Below, piece by piece: positions 1 to 8,178 of a DNA stretch of 64,000 nucleotides. The stretch comes from Roseiarcus sp963787135 (GTDB lineage Bacteria; Pseudomonadota; Alphaproteobacteria; Rhizobiales; Beijerinckiaceae), in the NCBI GenBank assembly GCA_963787135.1, contig CAWBBW010000018.1:1-64000 (forward strand), in the 5' to 3' direction. Below the pieces are notes generated by a model. The model saw only the letters and a list, made by a program, of their open reading frames with translations. It made no database searches and had not been told where the DNA came from. Every line of letters begins with the position of its first letter. Position 1 is the stretch's first letter. The translations under genes and the position numbers were made by a program.

Positions 1-121
1 CACCGCCCGGCGCGACAAAGAATGCATGGACATCATTTTCCCTTCCTCAAAACCGGCGCTACTTCGCACGCTGCCGCAGCCGATCCATTGATATCCCCGG
101 CAGTCAACTATCCAAATCCGG

Positions 122-472
122 TCAAAAGATCACGGCGACGGTCGAATAGATTTGCCACCTCGCGCCATACTGCGGAGTCACGAAATTGTAGTACGTGCCC
201 GGCGACAGTTTAACCGGCAGTTTGCCCCGCCAGCTAGATGATCCGGCGCGCGCCCCCGCCGACGGACACGGTCCATTTCCGCCCGCGTGGTCTTCGTCGT
301 CGGTAATGTTCGGCGCCGAGAAGGCGAACAGCCGTCACCAAAATTGGGGTTGAAGAAAGGCTCCGCCAGGACCCCGCGTAACGCTAGCCACTTGGGCCAC
401 GCCGCCGAACGACCAGAGCTGGCTCTTGTCGCCCGTCGCGTGCATGGCTTTGCTCCGCGCACAGTCCCATCC
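122..472 (-). pseudogene. Decayed C-terminal remnant of an outer-membrane transporter/porin-like protein
   Basis: No single frame is open. Reading the minus strand with frame changes gives pieces that resemble the end of putative beta-barrel transporters of the phenol-degradation/meta-pathway type: an FNPNFGDG-like patch, FSAPNIT, RKWTVSVGGG, then SPGTYYNFVTPQYGARWQ and a terminal VAVIF before a stop at 122-124. An in-frame stop follows the GGG motif. This piece lies directly downstream of the decayed HAD gene and the sulfatase on the same strand, so it was probably part of that cluster. The family assignment comes from remembered C-terminal motif similarity and is tentative. Positions 1-121 hold nothing I can support. 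Confidence 0.4.
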
Positions 473-473
473 C

Positions 474-1529
474 TCACTTCTCGAACGCGAAGATGCGATT
501 CCAGTCGTCCTTCATGCTGATGACAAACCAGCCTCCTTCTTCGCCTCGTCATAGAGCGCCTGGGTGAAGGTGCCGACGCTGGTGCCGGCAGCCCTGGGCG
601 GGCCCATAGGCGTATTCGCGCGTCGCGTCGTCGTGCAGCACGAGCATCGACAGCCGTGCGCCGTCGCCGCGCCTTGGTGTATTCCAGCATCTGCTGGTCG
701 CCGGTCGAATTGCCAAACGCCGCCTGCGGACGGCGGCCGATCACCAAATGGATGCCCTCGGGCTTGCCGGCGAAATTGTCGTTCAGCAGCAGCTTCGGCT
801 CCTTGGTCAGGACCGGCCTGCCGTCTTTGTCGTAGCCGTATTTGACTCCGCCCGCGGTGCCGACCACCTGCTCGCGGCGGGATGCCATAGACGCGGTCGG
901 GAAGACGCGCACGAAATCCTGACCGCCGCCGGTGACGATGAAGGTCTTGAAGCCATTGGCGCGGAAGAGGCTCAGGACCTCCAGCATCGGCTGGTAGACG
1001 AGCTCGGTGTACGGCCGCTTCCAGCGGGATCCCTGGCCTGTCGATCCAGGCCTTCGACTTCAGCCAAGAAATGCGTCGACGTCCATTCCGGTCAGCGTCG
1101 CGGCCAGAATCGTCTCGAGGTCGTGCATCGGGAGCTGGCGATCGCCTCGAAGTCGCCGGAGAGGACGGTCTTGAACGGCACGACTTTCGTCAGCGCCGGC
1201 TTCTGCTTACCAGCGACCGGCACGCGGTCGAGGCAATAGATGACCTGCGTGTAGATCGGATGCTCGACCCACAGCGTGCCGTCCTGGTCGAAAGTGGCGA
1301 CGCGCTCCTCCGGCGGCACGAAGTCCTTGCTCGAAGCATCGGTGGTTTCGCGAATGAAATCGAGGATGGCCTGCTTCGCCGGTCCGTCGTTCCACGACGG
1401 CAGGGGATCTGCCGCCGCTGTCTGTGCCTCAGCGGCTCTGGCGCCGAGAAGCCGCGGCAGGGCCGGTATCGCCGCAAGCGCGCCGAGCACGAAGCGACGG
1501 CTTAGGCCGACGGAATGAGAGGCAGACAT
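474..1529 (-). pseudogene. HAD-superfamily phosphatase with Tat-like signal, multiply frameshifted
   Basis: The N-terminus starts at ATG 1529 behind AAGGAAAG and carries a twin-arginine-like signal (SRRFVLGALAAIPALPRLL). HAD motif I follows as DQDGTLW. Further pieces in other frames are LPMHDLETILAATLTGMDVDAFL, RWKRPYTELVYQPMLEVLSLF, FIVTGGG (motif II region), a long stretch with LLLNDNFAGKPEGI and GNSTGDQQMLEY, then TFTQALYDEAKK and ISMKDDWNRIFAFEK before a stop at 474-476. Several indels fall within about 100 bases near 1010-1140 and more near 530-680. Intact relatives are single exported HAD phosphatases of about 330 residues, often next to arylsulfatases. This is either true decay or poor sequence near a contig end. 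Confidence 0.75.
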
Positions 1530-1568
1530 GTTGACTTTCCTTTTCATTTCTTGACCTGTCGGGATGCA

Positions 1569-1598
1569 AAGCGGGCGGCCCCTTCGAGCCGCCCGCTT
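1569..1598 (-). terminator. GC-rich hairpin between sulfatase and HAD gene
   Basis: Ten-base-pair perfect stem (AAGCGGGCGG paired with CCGCCCGCTT) with a 10-base loop, lying 26 bases past the sulfatase stop. On the minus strand it is followed only by TTTGC, so it is a weak intrinsic terminator or a processing/attenuation hairpin. Confidence 0.45.
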
Positions 1599-1624
1599 CG
1601 TCATACGCGACCCGCCTCGCGAGG

Positions 1625-3367
1625 TCAGTCGCCAGTGCCTGCCGCCGGCGGGTTGCTGTGCTGCTGCTTCTGCTTCTGGATCTCGTCCATGACCTGGGAG
1701 AGATTATAAGATGCAGGAGCCTGCATCGGCGGGTAGGTTTCGTAGGTCTCAAGGTGCTTCAGCGCCAGCTGTTGACCGATGGGCAACAGGTTCCAGTCGT
1801 AGATGTACGCCGACACGGTCGAGTTGTAGGCACCGCCCAACTCCATCGCGGTCTTGTCATTCATTGCCTGCTCGAACGGATCGCGCTTGAGGTTGGTCAA
1901 CTGCGTCCAGTGGTATGGAATGAGCGGCAGCAGCCAACCCGTGGCTCCCTGGCCCGTACCATAGTAGGTGAACTTCCAGTTCTTCCAGCGGACCGCGGCG
2001 AGCTGCGCACCTGAGTAGTAGAAGAAGAAGTTGCGCGCCGAATGTTCCGACTTGCCCGTCAGGAATGAGGCTTGGTTGACGCCGTCGAGCGTGGTCTTGA
2101 CGAAGCCGGGGTACTTTCCTGCTTCGATCTGCGTCTTCAGCCCATCGCCGGTCGGTCCTCCGGCCAGCTCAGTTAGCGTCGGCAGCCAATCGAGCGCGGC
2201 CATCATCTCGTTGGTTGTGACACCCGCCTTAATGTGGCCGGGCCACCGGATCAGCATCGGAACGCGATATCCGCCTTCCCACGAGTCACCTTTCTGACCC
2301 TTAAAGGGCGTGATACCGCCGTCCGGGAAGGTCATCGTCTCGGCGCCGTTGTCGGTGGTGAAAACGATGATCGTGTTGTCCATCTGGCCCATCGCCTGAA
2401 GCTTGGCGTAGACGACGCCAATGTTGTCGTCGAGCTGTTTCATGCCGGCTTCGTTGAAGCCCCAGTCCCTTCCGCCTCTCACGCCTGTCATGTTCGTGTA
2501 CTTCTCGGACAGGGCGGTCGTGACGTGCATGCGCGCCGGGTTGTACCAGACGAAGAAGGGTTTGTTGGTCTTCTTGGGGTCGTTGCGGTCGAGATAGTCG
2601 ACCACCTTCGCGGAGAGTTCTTCATCCACCGTCTCCGACCGTTTGAGCGTCAGTGGGCCTTCGTCCTTGCACGTTTGGTTCGCCTCAGTGCCATCGGTTG
2701 ATGTGCACGACAGCATCGGGCGCGGGGGCGTGAGGCAGACAACATTGCCCTTCGGATCGACCTGACCCGGCACTGGCGCAAGGCCCTTCACGGGCGTGTT
2801 CGCGCAAGGCGGGGCAGCACCTTGCTGAGTGGGGCTGACGTTGAGGTCTCCAAAGCTCACGCCCTGCATGGCGTCCAGGTGATACAAATAGCCGAAGAAT
2901 TCCTGGAAACCATGTGCAGTCGGCAGGGCGAAGTTCTGGTCGCCGAGGTGGTTCTTGCCGAACTGGCCGGTGTTGTAACCAAGGTCGAGCATAACCTTGG
3001 CGATGTGCGGCGTTCCGGGAAGGAGCCCCGTCGGACTGCCCGGAAGCTGCGGCGGAATCAGGCCCACCCGGAGCGGATACATGCCGGTCGCGAAGGCAGT
3101 ACGCCCGGAGGTGCAGCTCTGCATGGCGTAGTAGTCGGTGAACTTCATGCCCTCAGCCGCTAGGCGATCGATGTTCGGTGTCTCACCGTTGCCAAGCCCC
3201 ATCGCGTATGATTGCACCTGCATCCAGCCGATGTCGTCGGCCATGATGAAGAGGATGTTGGGTTTCGACGTCGCTTGCGCCATCGCGCTCGACGCCGGCA
3301 GAGCCGACGCAGCCGCCAGCGCGGCGAGCGCCGCTCCGGCCGTAAGGTTTTTCCGCCACAAACTCAT
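1625..3367 (-). CDS. Exported arylsulfatase (sulfatase family, formylglycine-dependent)
   Basis: A 580-residue sulfatase/alkaline-phosphatase-superfamily protein predicted to hydrolyse sulfate esters in the periplasm. A Sec signal occupies residues 1-30 (ending ASSAMAQA). Metal-binding MADDIG lies at 42-47, and GKNHLGD and FTTDNGAE supply later active-site positions. The residue normally converted to formylglycine sits in SCTSGRTAFATG (Cys85). This is C-x-S-x-R rather than the usual C-x-P-x-R or C-x-A-x-R. The start follows GGAGATTTCA. No formylglycine-generating enzyme is seen in the window. Downstream lie the decayed HAD and porin genes, so the substrate-processing cluster appears partly lost. 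The family is certain; the substrate is unknown. Confidence 0.9.
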   Translation of the reverse strand: MSLWRKNLTAGAALAALAAASALPASSAMAQATSKPNILFIMADDIGWMQVQSYAMGLGNGETPNIDRLAAEGMKFTDYYAMQSCTSGRTAFATGMYPLRVGLIPPQLPGSPTGLLPGTPHIAKVMLDLGYNTGQFGKNHLGDQNFALPTAHGFQEFFGYLYHLDAMQGVSFGDLNVSPTQQGAAPPCANTPVKGLAPVPGQVDPKGNVVCLTPPRPMLSCTSTDGTEANQTCKDEGPLTLKRSETVDEELSAKVVDYLDRNDPKKTNKPFFVWYNPARMHVTTALSEKYTNMTGVRGGRDWGFNEAGMKQLDDNIGVVYAKLQAMGQMDNTIIVFTTDNGAETMTFPDGGITPFKGQKGDSWEGGYRVPMLIRWPGHIKAGVTTNEMMAALDWLPTLTELAGGPTGDGLKTQIEAGKYPGFVKTTLDGVNQASFLTGKSEHSARNFFFYYSGAQLAAVRWKNWKFTYYGTGQGATGWLLPLIPYHWTQLTNLKRDPFEQAMNDKTAMELGGAYNSTVSAYIYDWNLLPIGQQLALKHLETYETYPPMQAPASYNLSQVMDEIQKQKQQHSNPPAAGTGD

Positions 3368-3579
3368 TGAAATCTCCGCTCTGGTTTGCTGCCCGTGGGG
3401 TTGAGGACGCCATCAACCCTTGCTTGACGCGCCGCCTCTGGCGTCAGCCCGCTCAGACGCGCCGCCTGCATCCTCTTCTCGTGCGCGCAATTCCTCTGCG
3501 ACCTGACGCAACTGCACGCGTGCGGAGACTGTCGCTTGATTCAGGGGCCGGCTATGCAAATCCGGCAAATGTGGAAACT

Positions 3580-4539
3580 TTATCGGGGCAGGCCTGGACG
3601 CCGATGCCGCAGCGTGGCCGACGGCGCCTCGCCATAGACGGCGCGATAGAAGCTGGCGAAGCGGCCAGGTTCGGCAAAGCCGGATCGTCTGGCGACGGCC
3701 GCGACGCTCGTCTTCGCCGAGTTGGATCTCCGGAGCTCCGTCCGCGCCATTTTCAGCCGGCGCAGGCGCAGATAGCGGCTGGGGCTCATGCCCAAGAACT
3801 CCGCACAGCACAGGCGCAGGGTCCGCTCCGAGACGCCGATGGCGCTGCAGAGTTCCGGGACCCGAAAGGGCCGGTCCGGCTCAGCCGCGATTACGTCTTC
3901 GAGGCGGTTCATCACGGCCCTGCCGCGCTCGCGGAAAAGTTGCGCAGGATGCGCGTCGTCCGGCCTCAGGCAGGCGATCAGCGTGCGTATCAGCTCCTGC
4001 TCCAGCGCCCGCGCAATCTCGGGGTGGGCGATCGTTTCGGGCGAGCTTTCGACGAGACCGCAGGCGGAGGCGTGCAGATAGCAAAGATGCGACGCGTTCG
4101 ACCGGGAGGGCCGGAGTATCTGTGCGAAAGGTGGCGCTACAATTTCGTCCTCCGCAAGAACGCGGCTCCACTCGGCAAGGTCCCCGAGGTTGAGGCCGAT
4201 GAGACCCTTGCGGCTGGACCCGGCGGTCCGCTGATGCATGCGATCGCCAAGGCCATGAAAGACGATCTCGCCCGGCTGCAACTGGCGCCCGCCCCAGACG
4301 GGCGGGGGATCGAAAGAGGTCGGAAACGCCACGAAAACCAGATCGGGCCTTAGCGCGATATAGGCGATGCTCGCCAGGTCTTCCTTGCTTCGCGTCAGAT
4401 GCAGTTGGCTGAACTGCGCACGGCTCACGGCCGCCCGAAATTGTCCGCGGCCCGTGACCACAAGCTCGACCCGAGCGTCCCCAAAGCTCGCCTCGTAGTC
4501 GTCAGGATCGGTGAACGCATCGGCGCCGAATCCCGGCAT
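3580..4539 (-). CDS. AraC-family transcriptional regulator
   Basis: About 319 residues. The C-terminal third holds two helix-turn-helix motifs typical of AraC/XylS proteins (FRVPELCSAIGVSERTLRLCC and SVAAVARRSGFAEPGRFASFYRAVYGEAPSATLR). The N-terminal two thirds is a sensory domain of the AraC-binding-like type without a recognisable ligand motif. ATG at 4539 is preferred because GGGGAG lies six bases upstream; an upstream in-frame TTG at 4578 lacks such a site. The next gene upstream (4639-5796) is a paralogue in the same orientation. It could control the sulfatase cluster downstream, which is inference from position only. Confidence 0.85.
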   Translation of the reverse strand: MPGFGADAFTDPDDYEASFGDARVELVVTGRGQFRAAVSRAQFSQLHLTRSKEDLASIAYIALRPDLVFVAFPTSFDPPPVWGGRQLQPGEIVFHGLGDRMHQRTAGSSRKGLIGLNLGDLAEWSRVLAEDEIVAPPFAQILRPSRSNASHLCYLHASACGLVESSPETIAHPEIARALEQELIRTLIACLRPDDAHPAQLFRERGRAVMNRLEDVIAAEPDRPFRVPELCSAIGVSERTLRLCCAEFLGMSPSRYLRLRRLKMARTELRRSNSAKTSVAAVARRSGFAEPGRFASFYRAVYGEAPSATLRHRRPGLPR

Positions 4540-4638
4540 GCGGCTCCCCTTGGCGGTCAAAATCCCGCCATGCTGCAATCAGCCGGGTGGGGAAGAAGTA
4601 CCAATTCGTCAGGTTGCGCACGTCGATTTCGTGTTTGA

Positions 4639-5796
4639 CTATGCGAATACCGGCAGCGGGCCAGAATTATGCGAGCCGGGCGCGTCGTCGGCCGGGCGGC
4701 GGAGCGTCGCCAGCGGCGCTTCGCCGAACAGGCTCCGATAGGCCACGGAAAAGCGGCCGAGCTCCCAGAAGCCGTTCGCCATGGCGATCGAGGTCACCGT
4801 GGCCGCTCTCTCGCTCGCCAGCGACAGCGCGCGGCGCGCCAAATGCATGCGCCTGAGCCACAGATAGCGCACCGGCCCCATGCCAAGATGCTCCTGACAG
4901 CAGGCGCGGACGGTGCGCTCCGACGCGTTCGCAGCGACGCAGATCTCCGAGAGATAGAGCGGGCGGTCCGGATGCGCGCCGAGGAAATCTTCCAGCCTCG
5001 CCATGACCGCCTTATGGTTACGAAAGCGGCGGTCCGTTTCGAGACGTTCGCCGGCCAGGCTCCAGATCATCGCCTGGGTCAGCGATTCCTCGAGCGACCG
5101 AGACGCCTCGGGATTCGTCAGGACGTCGGGCGCGTTTGCCGCAAGCCGTCCGGCGGCAAAATGGAACCGCCGCAAGCGCGCCAGAAGGTGGGGCGCCGGC
5201 CGCGTCCGACAGGTGTCCGGCGGCGGCGCGAGTTCACGACCGACCAACGCGTAAGAGATTTTCGCGAGGTCATCAGGCGCGAGGGACATCGAGCCAAAGC
5301 GACACGGCGCTGACGTCCTGTGGTGAACCGACGCGCCGAGGCGGTAAACCGCGATGTCGTCCGGCGAAACGTCAACGCCGCCGTGATGGATGTCGGGCTG
5401 GTTCGGTTGGGTGAGAAAGACGATGATGCTGCGCTGACGATAGAGCGCGGTAAATTTGACGACCGGCGCGCTTTCGACAAAGCGCTGCATCCACAGTCGA
5501 CGGAAGTCGACGCGGGTGAGCTCGCCGCGGAACTCGCCCCGGGCCGTCGGCACGACCGTCACGTCCGCGGCGCGGATGGCCTCCTGGTACTCGATCGGGT
5601 CCGTTAAGGTCGAAACACTGCTCGACAACAATTGCTGGACCCGTGCGTTTGAGAGTTCGATATCCCCACTACCCCTCCGTTGGAGCGGATCAATCTCATA
5701 CGTGCTCTTTTCACACTTGCATGTCGCATCGAAGACCGCCGAGCCCGCTTCCGTCGCCTTCCGCCGCGTCCAATCGTCGCGGGCCGGTGCGGACAT
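4639..5796 (-). CDS. AraC-family transcriptional regulator (paralogue of neighbour)
   Basis: About 385 residues, organised like the gene at 3580-4539: an AraC-binding-like sensory region (VTVVPTARGEFRGELTRVDF, then VSPDDIAVYRLGASVHHRTS) and a C-terminal double helix-turn-helix (LYLSEICVAANASERTVRACCQEHLGMGPVRYLWLRRMHLARR, then TSIAMANGFWELGRFSVAYRSLFGEAPLATLR). The N-terminal 60 residues add a segment with two cysteines (DATCKCEK) absent from its neighbour. ATG 5796 is used; a GTG at 5814 is also in frame and neither has a convincing Shine-Dalgarno. The two genes look like a local duplication that has diverged. Confidence 0.83.
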   Translation of the reverse strand: MSAPARDDWTRRKATEAGSAVFDATCKCEKSTYEIDPLQRRGSGDIELSNARVQQLLSSSVSTLTDPIEYQEAIRAADVTVVPTARGEFRGELTRVDFRRLWMQRFVESAPVVKFTALYRQRSIIVFLTQPNQPDIHHGGVDVSPDDIAVYRLGASVHHRTSAPCRFGSMSLAPDDLAKISYALVGRELAPPPDTCRTRPAPHLLARLRRFHFAAGRLAANAPDVLTNPEASRSLEESLTQAMIWSLAGERLETDRRFRNHKAVMARLEDFLGAHPDRPLYLSEICVAANASERTVRACCQEHLGMGPVRYLWLRRMHLARRALSLASERAATVTSIAMANGFWELGRFSVAYRSLFGEAPLATLRRPADDAPGSHNSGPLPVFA

Positions 5797-6098
5797 GCCC
5801 CGAGCCCCGCGCACAGCGCATGACTGGCCTGCCCAAACTTAACGCGCGGAACATCTCCTCGCGCCCGCGACGCCGCCTGTAATCGCCCTGTTATCGCCCT
5901 GTTACCGACGATTTAGCGTCCTGATACCGTCCTGTTCCGGCGCGAGGGGGAATTTCGCGCAAGCTCTTGGATTTCAACGTCTTTCGCGGCAAAAACGAGC
6001 GCGAAAGGGCGCGATTCTCCCTGTTCTCTGCCTGCTAGCAGGCAGTTCCGCGCGCAGCTGCTCGGGGACCTACAAATCCAAGCTATGCGCCGTCTGCA
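5797..6098. repeat. Gene-free stretch with CCCTGTT-type repeats and a perfect palindrome
   Basis: Between the AraC and TetR genes. At 5883-5904 ATCGCCCTGTT occurs twice in tandem, followed by degenerate copies (TACCGTCCTGTTCC) to about 5937. TCTCCCTGTTCTC occurs at 6016-6028, and CTGCCTGCTAGCAGGCAG (6028-6045) is an 18-base perfect palindrome. The same CCCTGTT/CAGGGAG vocabulary recurs upstream of asd (38394-38600), so this looks like a dispersed intergenic element. No ORF with coding character is present. Confidence 0.55.
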
Positions 6099-6719
6099 CT
6101 ACGCCGCCACCCCGCCCAGAATGGTCGCGACCACCTGGCGCTTGGCGCGCTCGAAGGCCGCGTCGTCGAGCGGCTCGCCGCCGTTGAGGCTCGCCATCTC
6201 GTGCGCGGCGTTGGCGTATTGCTGGGTCGTCGCCCAGATCATGTAGAAGAGCACCTTGGGCTCGATCGGCTTGAGCTTCCCCGTCGCGATCCAGCGCCTG
6301 ATCGCGATCTCGCGCTTGGCGACCCATTGGCTGAGCGTCGTGTCGAGGAAGTCCTGGATGATCGGCGCGCCGCGCATGATCTCGGCCGACCAGATGCGCG
6401 AGGCGAGCGGCATCGCGCGCGCAAGGTCCATCTTGGCCGAGATATAGGCCGAGAGCGCCTCGCGCGCGTCCTCGCTGGTGTCGAAGGAGGAGGCGGCGTC
6501 GAGCCAGGCGGTCAGCACCCGCTCGACCACGGCGCGGTAGAGCCCTTCCTTGGTCGAGAAGTAATAGTGCAGGTTCGCCTTCGGCACGCCGGCGATGCGC
6601 GCGATCGCCGATGTCGTCGCGCCGGCGAATCCCTGCTCGGCGAAGACCAGCTCGGCCGCGTCGATGAGCGCGCGCTCGTTCTCCTCGCGAATGGTCGGCC
6701 TTGGTCTGCGCTCCTCCAT
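6099..6719 (-). CDS. rutR: TetR-family regulator, RutR-like
   Basis: A 206-residue TetR repressor. The N-terminal helix-turn-helix reads NERALIDAAELVFAEQGFAGATTSAIARIAGVPKANLHYYFSTKEGLYRAV. The C-terminal ligand domain (AMPLASRIWSAEIMRGAPIIQDFL, FYMIWATTQQYANAAHEM) matches the YcdC/RutR type, which senses uracil or thymine in E. coli. The gene is divergent from a pyrimidine-type catabolic operon, and the shared region carries a perfect RutR-style operator at 6819-6834. Operator and neighbourhood together make pyrimidine-responsive control of the operon likely. Autoregulation is plausible because the box also lies about 100 bases from this gene's start. Confidence 0.82.
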   Translation of the reverse strand: MEERRPRPTIREENERALIDAAELVFAEQGFAGATTSAIARIAGVPKANLHYYFSTKEGLYRAVVERVLTAWLDAASSFDTSEDAREALSAYISAKMDLARAMPLASRIWSAEIMRGAPIIQDFLDTTLSQWVAKREIAIRRWIATGKLKPIEPKVLFYMIWATTQQYANAAHEMASLNGGEPLDDAAFERAKRQVVATILGGVAA

Positions 6720-6818
6720 CCGCTCCCTCGACCGCCGGATTTTAAGCCCTCCACGCGTCGGCGAGACGAGGCGCCCGTGGCGCCGAAAGGATGGGCGTTT
6801 CGCCCAAGGTTACGTCAT

Positions 6819-6834
6819 TTGACCATCTGGTCAA
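6819..6834. promoter_or_regulatory. RutR-type operator
   Basis: TTGACCATCTGGTCAA: inverted half-sites TTGACCA and TGGTCAA separated by two bases, identical to the known RutR consensus form. It lies 39 bases before the amidohydrolase start and 100 bases before the divergent regulator. Confidence 0.88.
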
Positions 6835-6872
6835 ACCTATAATAGCGTTTGCGGGTGTCAGCGGAGTACGTG

Positions 6873-8120
6873 ATGGCGGACCTCTCCAACGTGCGGATCA
6901 ACGGAGCCAGACTCTGGGATTCGCTGATGGAAATGGCCAAGATCGGCGCGACCCCGAAGGGCGGATGCAAGCGCCTGACGCTGACCGACCTCGACAAGCA
7001 AGGCCGCGAACTTTTCCGCCGCTGGTGCGAGGCCGAGGGCTGCACCGTCAAGGTCGACGAGATGGGCAACATGTTCGCGCGCCGGACCGGCGAGGATCCG
7101 TCGCTGCCTCCGGTGATCGTCGGCAGTCATCTCGACACCCAGCCGACAGGCGGCAAATTCGACGGCGTGCTCGGGGTCCTGGGGGCGCTCGAGGTGGTGC
7201 GCTCGCTCAACGACCTCAAAATCAAGACCCGTTACCCGATCGAGGTCGCCAACTGGACCAACGAAGAGGGCTCGCGCTTTGCGCCGGCGATGGTCTCGTC
7301 GGGCGTCTTTGCCGGCGTCTTCACCAGGGACTTCGCCTATTCGCGGGTCGACAGCGAGGGCAGGACGCTCGGCGGCGAACTCGAGCGCATCGGCTTCAGG
7401 GGCGAGGAGCCTGTCGGCGGCCGGCCCGTGCACGCCTATTTCGAGCTCCACATCGAGCAGGGGCCGATCCTCGAGGACGAGAACCTCGATGTCGGCGTCG
7501 TCACCCACGGCCAGGGCCAGCGCTGGTACGAAATTCGCTTGACCGGCTTCGAGAGCCACGCCGGTTCGACCCCGATGCCGCGCCGCAAGGATGCGCTCCT
7601 CGGCGCCGCGCGGATCGTCGAACTCGTCAATGCGATCGGCCTCTCGAAGGCGCCGCTGGGAGTGTCGACTGTCGGGATGCTGAACCCCTATCCGAATTCG
7701 CGCAATGTGATCCCTGGCGAAGTCTTCATGACCTGCGAGTTCCGCCACCCGATCGATGCGACGCTGAGCGAGATGGACGCGGCGCTGAAGGAAGGCGTCG
7801 AGGCGATCACGACAAAAATCGGCCTGACCTGCGACCTGAAGCAGGTGTTCTATTATCCGCCGGTGGCCTTCGACCCCGGCTGCGTCGAGGCGGTGCGGCG
7901 AGCGGCCGAGCGCTTCGGCTATTCGCATCGCGACATCGTGTCCGGCGCCGGTCACGACGCCTGCTATCTCGCCCGTGTCGCGCCGTCATCGATGGTGTTC
8001 ACGCCCTGCGTGGACGGGGTCAGCCACAACGAGGCGGAGGACATCAAGCAGGAGTGGTCGACCGCCGGCGCCAATGTTCTGATGCACGCCGTGCTTGAAA
8101 AGGCCGAAATCGTATCCTGA
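6873..8120 (+). CDS. Zn-dependent N-carbamoyl amidohydrolase (beta-ureidopropionase / N-carbamoyl-L-amino-acid hydrolase family)
   Basis: About 415 residues of the M20-related amidase/hydantoinase/carbamoylase family. It hydrolyses N-carbamoyl-beta-alanine or N-carbamoyl amino acids to the amino acid, CO2 and ammonia, the step after ring opening by dihydropyrimidinase. Metal ligands are visible in GSHLDTQPTGGKFDGVLG, NWTNEEGSRF, ELHIEQGP and GAGHDACYL, with SHAGSTPM and the substrate-binding NVIPGEV region between them. ATG 6873 has GGAG six bases upstream; an earlier in-frame start at 6849 does not. First gene of the RutR-box operon. The dihydropyrimidinase next door favours beta-ureidopropionase (PydC-type) over a hydantoin-only role. 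Confidence 0.88.
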   Translation: MADLSNVRINGARLWDSLMEMAKIGATPKGGCKRLTLTDLDKQGRELFRRWCEAEGCTVKVDEMGNMFARRTGEDPSLPPVIVGSHLDTQPTGGKFDGVLGVLGALEVVRSLNDLKIKTRYPIEVANWTNEEGSRFAPAMVSSGVFAGVFTRDFAYSRVDSEGRTLGGELERIGFRGEEPVGGRPVHAYFELHIEQGPILEDENLDVGVVTHGQGQRWYEIRLTGFESHAGSTPMPRRKDALLGAARIVELVNAIGLSKAPLGVSTVGMLNPYPNSRNVIPGEVFMTCEFRHPIDATLSEMDAALKEGVEAITTKIGLTCDLKQVFYYPPVAFDPGCVEAVRRAAERFGYSHRDIVSGAGHDACYLARVAPSSMVFTPCVDGVSHNEAEDIKQEWSTAGANVLMHAVLEKAEIVS

Positions 8121-8178
8121 CTAAGCGCCGGCGGCGTACTTCAAGACGCCGCCCAGCGGAACTGTTGGAGAGTTTGTC

